Source of the DNA: Undibacterium hunanense | Lineage (GTDB): Bacteria > Pseudomonadota > Gammaproteobacteria > Burkholderiales > Burkholderiaceae_D | Direction of reading: 5' to 3' | Assembly: GCF_014284335.1 (NCBI RefSeq) | Contig: NZ_JACOGF010000002.1 | Span: forward strand, 266,659-330,658 | DNA length: 64,000 bases | Shown here: positions 1-8,137 of the stretch, in pieces | How the letters are laid out: each line of letters opens with the position of its first letter | How positions within the stretch are numbered: the first letter of the stretch is position 1 | Notes under the pieces: model-generated | The model's input: the letters and a program-made list of their open reading frames with translations, nothing else | What the model was told of the DNA's origin: nothing | Databases searched by the model: none | Translations under genes and position numbers: made by a program

Positions 1-17
1 TTATACAGCTACTGCGC

Positions 18-147
18 TTATACTGCGCTTATACTGCGCTTATACTGCGCTTATACTGCGCTTATACTGCGCTTATACTGCGCTTATACTGCGCTTATAC
101 TGCGCTTATACTGCGCTTATACTGCGCTTATACTGCGCTTATACTGC
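18..147. repeat. 11-bp tandem repeat, about 12 units
   Basis: The unit TTATACTGCGC is repeated head to tail with essentially no divergence: eleven full units from 18 to 138, then a 9-base partial copy. A diverged partial unit precedes it at the window edge. The period is close to one helical turn. The array ends about 30 bp upstream of the small membrane protein gene, so it may sit in that gene's promoter region. No spacers are present, so it is not a CRISPR array. Confidence 0.95.
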
Positions 148-177
148 AACACATGCACTTCATTTTAAAGGCCACAC

Positions 178-435
178 ATGCTGGATGAACAGGAACTCAC
201 CGCCTTATTGTTAAGCTTGTTGCCCAGCCCAGCCTATATCTACGGTGCCATCATTTTCGGCATACTGGGTATGGCGGCCTACGCCTATGGCAAGAAAAAG
301 TCTAGCACCCGCATCAAATGGCTGGCCATAGGTCTGATGTTTTATCCCTACCTGATAGGGAATGAAACCTGGCTGCTCTACCTGGTGGGCGTAGCACTAT
401 GCGGGGCCATTTACTATTATCACGACAAATCCTGA
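178..435 (+). CDS. Small three-helix membrane protein, unknown function
   Basis: The product is 85 residues with three hydrophobic stretches at about 20-38, 47-61 and 64-81, separated by a basic loop (GKKKSSTRIK) that should face the cytoplasm. It resembles the many short conserved inner-membrane proteins of proteobacteria, but I recognise no specific family. The ATG lies 30 bp after the 11-bp tandem repeat and no strong Shine-Dalgarno sequence is visible. The next gene converges on it. Hydrophobicity pattern and length make it a credible gene; function is not inferable. Confidence 0.7.
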   Translation: MLDEQELTALLLSLLPSPAYIYGAIIFGILGMAAYAYGKKKSSTRIKWLAIGLMFYPYLIGNETWLLYLVGVALCGAIYYYHDKS

Positions 436-466
436 TCATTGACCAAGTGTGCACAAGCGCTTGAAA

Positions 467-1015
467 TCAGGACAGTATTTTTTCCATTTCTTCAAACTGC
501 AGGTTTTCAACCAGCATCTGTTCCTTGCCGTTATTTGAAGGGAAAGGCTTGAAGCGGCCTGTGCGTACATAACCACGGCGTTCGTAGTAAGCAATCAGTT
601 CTTTCCTGACGCTGATGACGGTCATCCAGATTTTATCTATGCCCCATGATACTTGCGCGTGTCGTTCAGCCGTTTGCATGAAATGCTTGCCTATGCCCTT
701 ACCTTGCAGTACCGGGCGTACTACAAACATGCCCAGGTAAGCGGCACCTTCGGTTTTCTCCAGATTGACACAACCTATGATGTCGTCACCTTGCAGGCAG
801 AGCAGGATGACGGAATCGGGTGTGGCGATCAGCTTGCGTACTTCTGGTGCAAGTATGCGTGAACCCTGCAATAAGTCGGCTTCCGTGGTCCAGCCCTGGC
901 GGCTGCTGTCGCCACGGTAGGCACTGTTGACTAGATCGGCGATTGTTTCGGCATCAGCATCCACCGCAGGGCGAAAGCTGATTGCGCTGGTATTGCTTGA
1001 GGTGTTTTCTGTCAT
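467..1015 (-). CDS. GNAT family N-acetyltransferase
   Basis: This 182-residue protein has the GNAT fold signature. The acetyl-CoA pyrophosphate-binding loop is QGKGIGK at about residues 104-110 after the beta strand LGMFVVRP, and the C-terminal motif ELIAYYERRGYVRTGR is typical of the family. It should transfer an acetyl group from acetyl-CoA to an unidentified amine. The first 12 residues are Ser/Thr/Asn-rich and probably disordered. It is convergent with the small membrane protein gene and divergent from the phosphatase gene. The substrate cannot be inferred. Confidence 0.9.
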   Translation of the reverse strand: MTENTSSNTSAISFRPAVDADAETIADLVNSAYRGDSSRQGWTTEADLLQGSRILAPEVRKLIATPDSVILLCLQGDDIIGCVNLEKTEGAAYLGMFVVRPVLQGKGIGKHFMQTAERHAQVSWGIDKIWMTVISVRKELIAYYERRGYVRTGRFKPFPSNNGKEQMLVENLQFEEMEKILS

Positions 1016-1037
1016 ACGTGTCTCTGTGTTATGGAGG

Positions 1038-1091
1038 GCTTGCGACTGGGCTTACAACTGCGCTTATAACTGTGATTGCAACTGAGCTTGC
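1038..1091. repeat. Degenerate 12-bp tandem repeat
   Basis: Four to five imperfect 12-bp units occur in a row: GCTTGCGACTGG, GCTTACAACTGC, GCTTATAACTGT, GATTGCAACTGA, then GCTTGCC. They resemble the perfect 11-bp unit GCTTATACTGC at the start of the window, differing mainly by one extra base. They lie in the short upstream region of the GNAT gene. Confidence 0.7.
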
Positions 1092-1231
1092 CGCGGGCCT
1101 GAAATAATAACATGTGTTTTTCCTGGGCCAGAATCCGGCTTTGCTGATGCGAAAACTGCGTGTTAGCATGTCGTGAATGTATAAAATTTTGGCTTTCTAT
1201 CAAGAATTTTCCGGTATTTTCTGATTTAGCG

Positions 1232-1726
1232 ATGAAAAACTCCACCACCAAAGCAATTCTGTTTGTCTGTATGGGTAATATTTGCCGTTCACCCAGTGCT
1301 GAAGGGGTGTTCCGTGCCCAGGCTGAAGCTGCGCAACTGAATTTGCATATCGATTCTGCCGGGACCCATGCCTATCACATCGGCGAGCCACCCGACCCAC
1401 GCTCGCAAGACTTTGCTGCCCGCCGCGGCATCGATCTGTCGCAGCAAAGGGCGCGCAAGCTCAGCGCTGATGATTTCGCAAAATTTGATTTGTTGCTGGC
1501 CATGGACAAGGACAATCTGGCCAGGATGAAGGTAGCCTGTCCTGTGGCCCATCAGCATAAGCTCAAGCTGATGATGGACTATGCCAGTCAAAGTGACAGT
1601 GATGTCGTGCCTGACCCTTACTACGGTGGCCCGGATGGCTTTGATCTGGTGCTGGACTATATAGAAGATGCCAGTGCCGGCCTGGTCCGCGCAATACAGC
1701 AAGACCTGAACAGAGGAAAAGAATAA
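1232..1726 (+). CDS. Low-molecular-weight protein-tyrosine phosphatase
   Basis: This cytoplasmic phosphatase of 164 residues hydrolyses phosphotyrosine through a Cys-phosphate intermediate. The P-loop is C13-M-G-N-I-C-R19-S, the C-x5-R signature followed by Ser. The general acid is D128 in the motif DPYYGG. The ATG at 1232 places the P-loop at the usual distance from the N-terminus; a longer GTG-initiated frame from 1160 would add an unconserved 24-residue extension. It overlaps the next gene by one base (TAATG), so the two are probably translationally coupled. No tyrosine kinase or exopolysaccharide genes are nearby, so it may be a free-standing housekeeping form. Confidence 0.94.
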   Translation: MKNSTTKAILFVCMGNICRSPSAEGVFRAQAEAAQLNLHIDSAGTHAYHIGEPPDPRSQDFAARRGIDLSQQRARKLSADDFAKFDLLLAMDKDNLARMKVACPVAHQHKLKLMMDYASQSDSDVVPDPYYGGPDGFDLVLDYIEDASAGLVRAIQQDLNRGKE

Positions 1727-1962
1727 TGCAGACTCAAGATCAGGAATTCATCGCGAATGCCATACGCCACTATTTACAGCAGCGCCCAAACAGTGCCGAT
1801 ACGGCTGAAGGTATTAATCACTTTTGGATAAACTGGCCAGGTGACGTACTGCCCACGTCGGTGGTATTACCGGTACTTGAGAACATGCGTACTGCCGGTG
1901 AGCTGGAAAGCGTGGTGGTAGGGGGGCGCACGATCTGGCGTGCCGCCCGTTCTGACAATTGA
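1726..1962 (+). CDS. Small hypothetical protein co-transcribed with the phosphatase
   Basis: This 78-residue soluble protein starts with its ATG sharing a base with the phosphatase stop codon and has a good ribosome site (GAGGAAAAG). Its C-terminal half (DVLPTSVVLPVLENMRTAGELESVVVGGRTIWRA, split here: VLPVLENMRTAGELES then VVVGGRTIW) reads like a short winged-helix: a helix followed by a two-strand wing. I do not recognise a named family. Overlap on both sides suggests a three-gene operon with the phosphatase and the M23 peptidase. Confidence 0.75.
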   Translation: MQTQDQEFIANAIRHYLQQRPNSADTAEGINHFWINWPGDVLPTSVVLPVLENMRTAGELESVVVGGRTIWRAARSDN

Positions 1963-1973
1963 CCTGGATGTCT

Positions 1974-2933
1974 ATGTCAGTTAACAGAGTATGCAGAGTA
2001 TGGCTTATCGCGGTCTTTTCTTATGCCTTATCTTTCAGTCAGTTTTCAACAGTCTATGCCGCTAACGATCTGGTGAAGATAGAAACAGTCAGAAAAGCCG
2101 GTTCAGATACCGTGGTTGCCACCAACAACAGCCGCATGCCGGTGATGGTGACACTACAGCTCAGCAGTTCCAGCAACCTGGCATCGAGTCGTAACTGGCC
2201 TATACAGGTGCTGCTGGCGGGTGGGCAAAGCATGGAACTGGTAGACGTATCCGCAGCCAACAAGCAGTTTGCTTACACGCTTTATTCCAATAGCCAGGTC
2301 GTCCAGGGTGACCCCAGGGCGCGGCATGATGCGGGTGTCAGCTACCGCATTCCTTTTCTTGCTGACCAGGCTTTTCAGATATTGCAATCGGCAGATGGCC
2401 CCCTGTTTACGCATACCACGGTGGCCACGCGCTATGCGGTCGATATCAATATGCCTGTCGGTACTGCGGTTGTTGCAGCACGGGCCGGCATGGTGGTTGA
2501 AGTGGTGCGTCAGTTTGCTGACAATGGCAAAGCTGAGCCCGAATTTTTTGACAAGGCCAATTATGTACGCGTTCTGCATGATGACGGTAGCTGGGCTGAT
2601 TATGTCCACCTGATGCAAAACTCCACCCAGGTGCAGCCTGGCCAGCGGGTGGAAATCGGGAATGTGCTTGCTTTGTCTGGCAATAGCGGTTTTTCGACCA
2701 CCCCGCACCTGCATTTTCATGTGCAGGTGAACCAGAACGGCACCATCATTTCTCTGCCATTTCGCTTTCGCAATGCGCATGACGGGGTGTTTACCCCACT
2801 CTACAAGACCTGGCTCATCCCCGATCCACCGAACCTGACCGTCAGCAGGGCAAAAACCAGGAAAACCCTGCGTGAATGCCTGTCAGCCGGCAAGGTGATT
2901 GATGATGTGGTGATACGCTGTCTGTCTTCTTAG
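1974..2933 (+). CDS. M23 family (LytM-like) metallopeptidase, exported
   Basis: The 319-residue product has an N-terminal signal peptide ending near VYAA, a beta-rich middle domain and a C-terminal M23 domain. The catalytic core is RYAVDINMPVGTAV with the zinc-ligand Asp at about 157, DYVHL with a His at 212, and the HxH pair in TPHLHFHV at about 245-249. The His usually four residues before the Asp is replaced by Arg; a His five residues further upstream (HTTVATRYAVD) may supply the ligand, as I believe occurs in a subset of the family. The enzyme would cut peptidoglycan cross-links in the periplasm or activate amidases. ATG 1974 is preferred because of GGA five bases upstream; 1968 and TTG 1959 are alternatives. 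Confidence 0.88.
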   Translation: MSVNRVCRVWLIAVFSYALSFSQFSTVYAANDLVKIETVRKAGSDTVVATNNSRMPVMVTLQLSSSSNLASSRNWPIQVLLAGGQSMELVDVSAANKQFAYTLYSNSQVVQGDPRARHDAGVSYRIPFLADQAFQILQSADGPLFTHTTVATRYAVDINMPVGTAVVAARAGMVVEVVRQFADNGKAEPEFFDKANYVRVLHDDGSWADYVHLMQNSTQVQPGQRVEIGNVLALSGNSGFSTTPHLHFHVQVNQNGTIISLPFRFRNAHDGVFTPLYKTWLIPDPPNLTVSRAKTRKTLRECLSAGKVIDDVVIRCLSS

Positions 2934-3298
2934 TGGGCTTGTGTTTGGCGACACTGTTCACTCAGACCTGATCGGTTTTTGTTTCTGACTATCACCTGCA
3001 TGTTATTGATGCATTTGACCTACATGCGCGGGATGAAACTGCATCCTGGCAGAAAAGTGGCATTACACTGTATGCCTTTGAGCGGGCTGGAAGCATATCG
3101 GGGCTATCCCTGTTTTTCCTTTATTTTTTTCTTTTATTGCCTGGATTGCTGAAAATAGCAGCAGCAAGGTCTGCCGGGATTGGAACTTATCAGGCTTATC
3201 CGGGTCTGACCCGGCACAATTCCCGTAGGGGTAAATGCATTTCAACCCGTAAAAAATGCATTTCATCCATAAAAAAGAGCAGTTCAAAACCTGGGGTA
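2934..3298. other. Intergenic region upstream of the RND operon
   Basis: No convincing gene lies here. The sequence AAATGCATTTCA occurs twice as a direct repeat near 3233 and 3254, about 20 bp apart and 45-65 bp upstream of the predicted promoter, so it could be a regulator site. A frame at 3137-3535 runs through the region but crosses the start of the next gene and has no codon or motif support. Confidence 0.5.
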
Positions 3299-3327
3299 TT
3301 GAACTGGACAGGTTCCCGGGGAATACT
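3299..3327 (+). promoter_or_regulatory. Predicted sigma-70 promoter of the RND efflux operon
   Basis: TTGAAC (3299-3304) and AATACT (3322-3327) are separated by exactly 17 bp and lie about 45 bp upstream of the adaptor-protein ATG. Both boxes match the sigma-70 consensus at four of six positions. This is a prediction from sequence alone. Confidence 0.5.
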
Positions 3328-3372
3328 CTCTCATCCAATTTTCCCAATAACAAATAGCGACAGGGATTCATC

Positions 3373-4557
3373 ATGTTACGTAAAACACTCCTCGTTCTTG
3401 CCATCGCCTCAGCCCTGGCAGCTTGCAGCAAAGACAAAGCCACGGAAAAAGCCAGTGCAAGTTCCAGTGCCAGCGCCAGTGCAACAGCAGACAAGGGTGG
3501 GGCTACGGACAAAAAACCACCGGTCAAACTGGTGATTGCACCGGAAGACATCATGACCGTGCAAAGCAATGCTCTGGCATCAGGCCCTGTTGTTACCGGC
3601 TCAATACAGCCTGAACGCAAGGCAGATCTGCGTGCGGAAGTCAGTGCCGTGGTGCTGCAAGTGCTGAAAGAAAACGGCGATGTCGTCAAACGCGGCGATA
3701 TCCTGGTGAAACTGGATGAAACCTCGATTCGCGACAACCTCAATTCAGCCGAAGACAATGCCCGTAGCGCCGCCATGGCCCTGGACCAGTCTGACCGTGC
3801 CCTGCAAAGGCTGAAAACCCTGCGTGCATCTGGCATGACATCCCTGCAGGCGCTGGATGATGCCGAAGTACGTCGCAACAGTGCCCAGAGCGAGCTGTCG
3901 GCTTCCAGAGCCCGCGCTGTGGTGGCACGTCAGCAATTACAGCGTACTGTCGTGCGTGCCCCGTTTGACGGCGTCGTCAGCGAGCGCAAGGTATCGGCGG
4001 GTGATACCGCATCAATAGGCAAAGAACTGGTCAAGGTCATCGACCCGACCAGCATGCGTTTTGCCGGTCGCGTCTCTACCGACAAGATCGCCCTGGTTAA
4101 AGTGGGACAGCCGGTTGGTTTTCGTATCAATGGTTATGCCGGTCAGGAATTTCGTGGCAAGGTAACCCGGGTGGATCCGGCAGCCAATGATGTGACACGC
4201 CAGGTGGAAGTGCTGGTGGCGTTTGCCGACAGCAACCAGCCACGGGTATCCGGCCTGTACGCCGAAGGCAATATTGAAGCTGCCATTGTCAGCGCCCTGA
4301 TGCTGCCGGAAGCTGCAGTCGTCAAGGCAGGCGACAAGGCCTATGCCTGGAAAGTGGCAGGAAAAACCCTGAACCGGGTGGATTTGCAGATCGGCAAACG
4401 TGACCAGCGCACCGGCAATTATGAAATCCGCAGTGGTCTGGTGGCGGGTGATGTGGTCATGCGCAGTCCAAGTTCCAGCTTCAAGGATGGTCAGAACATA
4501 GAAATGGCAGCGGCCAAAGTCGCCGTGGCTGACGCGACTCCAGCGCAAGGGAAATAA
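3373..4557 (+). CDS. RND efflux periplasmic adaptor (membrane fusion) lipoprotein
   Basis: This 394-residue protein links the RND pump to an outer-membrane channel. It begins with a lipoprotein signal ending in the lipobox LAAC (Cys18), then a Ser/Ala-rich linker. The biotinyl-lipoyl half-motif is around EVSAVVLQVLKENGDVVKRGDILVKL (seen as LKENGDVVKRGD), followed by a helical hairpin (about 115-185), the second lipoyl half VVRAPFDGVVSERKVSAGD and beta-barrel domains. This is the usual HlyD/AcrA domain order. The stop is two bases before the permease ATG, so the two are coupled. No TolC-type gene follows, so the outer-membrane partner is encoded elsewhere. No local regulator is present. Confidence 0.94.
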   Translation: MLRKTLLVLAIASALAACSKDKATEKASASSSASASATADKGGATDKKPPVKLVIAPEDIMTVQSNALASGPVVTGSIQPERKADLRAEVSAVVLQVLKENGDVVKRGDILVKLDETSIRDNLNSAEDNARSAAMALDQSDRALQRLKTLRASGMTSLQALDDAEVRRNSAQSELSASRARAVVARQQLQRTVVRAPFDGVVSERKVSAGDTASIGKELVKVIDPTSMRFAGRVSTDKIALVKVGQPVGFRINGYAGQEFRGKVTRVDPAANDVTRQVEVLVAFADSNQPRVSGLYAEGNIEAAIVSALMLPEAAVVKAGDKAYAWKVAGKTLNRVDLQIGKRDQRTGNYEIRSGLVAGDVVMRSPSSSFKDGQNIEMAAAKVAVADATPAQGK

Positions 4558-4559
4558 TC

Positions 4560-7500
4560 ATGTTCTTATCCGATTTCAGTATCAAAAAGCCGACTGCGAC
4601 GATCGTACTGATCATCGCCCTGATGGCTTTGGGTTTGCTGGCACTCAGCAAACTCAGGGTGAACCAGAACCCGGATGTCGAAGTACCGGGCCTGTCCGTC
4701 GTCATGCCTTATCCTGGTGCATCACCGGATACGGTGGAACGCGAAATCATCAACCGTGTTGAGAAATCCCTGCAGGCAGTATCCGGTGTGCAAGAAGTCT
4801 GGGCAACGGCAGCAGAAAACAGCGGCCGTTTCGATATCCGCTTCACCTTCAAGAAAAACATGATCGAGGCTTCGGATGAAGTCCGGAATGTGATTTCCAC
4901 CTTGCGCTATAAATTGCCGACAGAAATGCGTGAACCGGTGATCCAGCGCTGGGACCCGGGTGCACAGCCGATTCTGAACATGGCACTGTCGTCCAGCAAG
5001 CAAACGCATGCCGAAATTTCTCGTCTGGCCGAAGATAGCCTAGCCGACAAGCTGCGCAGTATCAATGGCGTGGCGACGGTAGAAGTGACAGGTTCGCTGA
5101 AGCGTGAATTGTCAGTGCTGCTGCGGGCAGAAAAATTGCGTGAATTTAATATCTCGGTCGGCGATGTGGTGAGTGCCCTGCGCAATCAAAACACCAATGC
5201 CCCGGTCGGCAAGATACGCGGCACTCTGGATGAAGAAAGTATACGCCTGGTAGGCCGTATTGAATCGCCGGAAGAATTTCAGAACATCGTGGTCAAACGC
5301 AACGGTGAGCAAATTGTTCGCCTGGCGCAGGTGGCTACCATAGAAGACAGTTTTGCTGACGTGAATGGCCTCAGCATACGCAGCGGCAAGCCGAACGTGG
5401 GCATCTATGTGACACGTGCCCGTGATGCCAGTACCGTCAGCGTGGCACAGGCAGTGCGTGAAAAGGTCAAGGAAATCAACAAGGACCTGGAAAAAAACCT
5501 GCCAGGTACCAAGCTTGAAATCACCCGCGACGGCGGTGAAGATGCGCAGCGCAGCCTGAACAATGTGATCGAATCACTGATACTGGGTGCCGGCCTGACC
5601 ATCTTCGTGGTATATGCCTTCCTGAATTCCTGGCGTTCTACCCTCATCACGGCCCTGAGCTTGCCGACTTCTGTCATTGCCGCCTTCATTGCGGTATGGC
5701 TGTGCGGCTTTACCCTGAACTTCATGACCCTGCTGGGCCTGTCGCTGGCAATTGGTGTGCTGATTGATGATGCGATTGTGGTGCGGGAAAACATTGTGCG
5801 CCATATGCAGAACGGTTCTGACCGTCGTACTGCGGCACTCGAAGGTACGGCTGAAATCGGCATGGCCGTGGCTGCTACGACGTTTTCCATCATTGCGGTG
5901 TTTATTCCTGTGGCCTTCATGCCTGGCATGCCGGGTGAATGGTTCCGTCCGTTTGCGCTGACGGTGGCCTGTTCGGTGTTTGTCAGTCTGGGTATTTCCT
6001 TCACGCTGGACCCGATGTTGTCGGCATACTGGGGTGACCCGCCAGATCACCATACTGCGCCGAAAAAAGGTATCAGCAAGGTATTGGCCAACTTCAATGA
6101 CTGGTTTGACCATCAGTCCGACCGTTACAGTAATGTGATTGCCTGGGCCCTCCATCACAGGCGCTGGATGAGTGCGATTGCCCTGTTCAGCCTGGTGGCT
6201 GCACTGGGTGTGCAGATGAAGTGGGGCGGCACCAGCTTTTTGCCAACCGCAGATTCCGGCAACCTGATGATCACCGTGCGTACACCAGCTTCTTCATCCA
6301 TAGAATATGCGCGCCTGAAAATGGAAAGAGCGGCAGAAATTGCACGTGGTATTCCAGAAACCAAGGAAACCAATAGCAATATCACTGCCGCCGGTGGCCG
6401 TATATATGTGGATATAGGCAAGCGTACACAACGCAAGCGCAGCGCCAAGGAAATCGCAGTTGAATTGCGCGAAAAAGTAAGGGCTTTGGTCGGTGCTGAA
6501 TATGTGGTGCTGGATGATTTGAACAACGGCGCACAAAAACCGGTGCAGATAGAATTCACCGGCCCGGATTCACGCAAGCTGCTGGAAATCACCAGTGCTT
6601 ACATGGATAAATTGCGTCAGGTGCCAGGTGCGGTGGATGTTGGCCTGTCTGAACAGGATCCTAAAAAGGAATTGAAGATAGAACTGAATCGTGGCCTGGC
6701 CAATTCCATGGGTATTTCATCGAATGATGCAGCGCAGGCCTTGCGTGTGGCCTTTGCCGGTATCGAAGTTGGTGACTGGGTTGACCCTACCGGTGAAACC
6801 CGCGATGTGGCAGTGCGCCTGCATCCGAACGATCGTGTCAGCAAGGAAAACATAGAACGTCTGCCTATCGCCGTATCCGGCACCAGCCAGATGGTACCGT
6901 TGGACCAGATCGCCACTGTTACCATGGGCAAAGGGCCTTCCGGTATCGAGCATGCAAATGGCAAGCGCACCATCACCGTGTCTGCCAATGCGCAGGGGCG
7001 TTCCAACGGCGAAGTCATTGCCGACGCCATGAAACTGGCGCAGTCCTTTGATTATCCGCCAGGCTATGGCCTGTCACTGGGTGGTTCTGGCCAGGATCAG
7101 CAAGAAGTATTTGGTGCCATGCTGATTGCCCTGTTGTCCGGTATTGGTTTGATGTATCTGATCCTGGTGATACAGTTTGGCTCCTTCACGGCCCCACTGG
7201 CTGTGATGCTGTCGCTGCCTCTGTCTTTGATCGGTGTGGTGCTGGCCTTGCTGATCACCGGCAGCACTCTGAATCTGATGAGCTTTATCGGCATCATCAT
7301 GCTCATGGGGCTGGTGGCGAAGAATGCGATTCTGTTGCTGGATGCTGCCCGCAAACGTGAGTCAGAAGGCTATGACCGTGAAGATTCGCTCATGCATGCT
7401 GGCCGTGTGCGTCTGCGTCCTATCCTGATGACGACCTTTGCATTGATTGCCGGCATGATGCCTGTTGCACTGGGCCTGGGTGAAGGCGGTGAGTTCTATC

Positions 7501-7799
7501 GTCCGCTGGCGATTGCGATTATCGGCGGCACCATCACGTCCACCATCCTGACGCTGCTGGTTGTGCCGACCTTCTATGACAGTATAGAAATTGCACGCGA
7601 CCGCATGATGGCAAAAATGAGCAGACGCATGACAGAACGCAACCCGCTGGTCGGTTTTTGCATGACCATACTGGAAGCCATATTTACCCTGTTGTTCATA
7701 CGCTTGATATATCGCACTTTGATGAAACTTATCGGCATGCTGACTGGTCGAAATCGTAAAGCAGCAAACACGCTGACAGTTAAGCCAGAAAATGCATGA
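4560..7799 (+). CDS. RND family multidrug efflux permease
   Basis: This 1079-residue inner-membrane pump is close to the usual AcrB/MdtB length with a somewhat longer C-terminus. TM1 starts at the N-terminus (SIKKPTATIVLIIALMALGLL) and is followed by a large periplasmic loop. TM4 carries the proton-relay Asp pair in LIDDAIVVRENI. The second half repeats the pattern with GLVAKNAILLLDAA. It should export hydrophobic compounds or dyes in exchange for protons together with the upstream adaptor. After the last normal helix there is an extra hydrophobic stretch (LEAIFTLLFIRLIYRTLMKL, about 1037-1056) and a basic tail, which is unusual. Substrates cannot be named. Confidence 0.95.
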   Translation: MFLSDFSIKKPTATIVLIIALMALGLLALSKLRVNQNPDVEVPGLSVVMPYPGASPDTVEREIINRVEKSLQAVSGVQEVWATAAENSGRFDIRFTFKKNMIEASDEVRNVISTLRYKLPTEMREPVIQRWDPGAQPILNMALSSSKQTHAEISRLAEDSLADKLRSINGVATVEVTGSLKRELSVLLRAEKLREFNISVGDVVSALRNQNTNAPVGKIRGTLDEESIRLVGRIESPEEFQNIVVKRNGEQIVRLAQVATIEDSFADVNGLSIRSGKPNVGIYVTRARDASTVSVAQAVREKVKEINKDLEKNLPGTKLEITRDGGEDAQRSLNNVIESLILGAGLTIFVVYAFLNSWRSTLITALSLPTSVIAAFIAVWLCGFTLNFMTLLGLSLAIGVLIDDAIVVRENIVRHMQNGSDRRTAALEGTAEIGMAVAATTFSIIAVFIPVAFMPGMPGEWFRPFALTVACSVFVSLGISFTLDPMLSAYWGDPPDHHTAPKKGISKVLANFNDWFDHQSDRYSNVIAWALHHRRWMSAIALFSLVAALGVQMKWGGTSFLPTADSGNLMITVRTPASSSIEYARLKMERAAEIARGIPETKETNSNITAAGGRIYVDIGKRTQRKRSAKEIAVELREKVRALVGAEYVVLDDLNNGAQKPVQIEFTGPDSRKLLEITSAYMDKLRQVPGAVDVGLSEQDPKKELKIELNRGLANSMGISSNDAAQALRVAFAGIEVGDWVDPTGETRDVAVRLHPNDRVSKENIERLPIAVSGTSQMVPLDQIATVTMGKGPSGIEHANGKRTITVSANAQGRSNGEVIADAMKLAQSFDYPPGYGLSLGGSGQDQQEVFGAMLIALLSGIGLMYLILVIQFGSFTAPLAVMLSLPLSLIGVVLALLITGSTLNLMSFIGIIMLMGLVAKNAILLLDAARKRESEGYDREDSLMHAGRVRLRPILMTTFALIAGMMPVALGLGEGGEFYRPLAIAIIGGTITSTILTLLVVPTFYDSIEIARDRMMAKMSRRMTERNPLVGFCMTILEAIFTLLFIRLIYRTLMKLIGMLTGRNRKAANTLTVKPENA

Positions 7800-7893
7800 G
7801 CAGAAAAAAGAACGAGAACAATGAAATGGAATGAATTGAAGTAGTAACGCTTCCCTCTTGCTGATAGACCGTTGTTATCTGGTCAGCAATTTC

Positions 7894-7932
7894 AAAGCCT
7901 GTGCAACGAGGTGTGCACAGGCTTTTTTTTTG
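7894..7932 (+). terminator. Rho-independent terminator of the RND operon
   Basis: The stem AAAGCCTGTGCA pairs with TGCACAGGCTTT around an eight-base loop and runs into nine T residues. It lies about 95 bp after the permease stop and directly abuts the interspersed element at 7932. Confidence 0.92.
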
Positions 7933-8129
7933 AGGACATCCGAAAAATTGCCCCAAAGCGTTGAGGCTTCCGCTTTTCATTTTAAGTTTGTACTAAAGTA
8001 CTGTCTTCGCCGTCGTGGTGTAGTCGGGGTTTCAGACAACATGTTGTCTGCCGACGAAACGAACGTCCCTTGAAAGGGACGTTTCCTAAAAGCGATAAGC
8101 CTTGTTGGGACAATTTTGTGAATGTCCTC
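7932..8129 (+). mobile_element. MITE-like interspersed element, family B, long copy
   Basis: This 198-bp segment is bounded by imperfect inverted termini: GAGGACATCCGAAAAATTG on the left, and the right end reads GAGGACATTCACAAAATTG on the other strand. The interior shares GTACTAAAGTACTGTCT, then GTGTAGTCGGGGTTTCAG and the end TTTCCTAAAAGCGATA, with the copy at 37785-37979. It contains two perfect hairpins, CAGACAACATGTTGTCTG at 8033-8050 and CGTCCCTTGAAAGGGACG at 8064-8081. No coding frame is evident. It is probably a non-autonomous element or structured repeat. Confidence 0.85.
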
Positions 8130-8137
8130 TTTAATTT

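Noticed and set aside
18-147. CRISPR array
   Set aside because: The units are 11 bp, directly adjacent and have no spacers.
3137-3535. 132-aa frame before the RND operon
   Set aside because: It overlaps the adaptor gene start and shows no motif or codon support.
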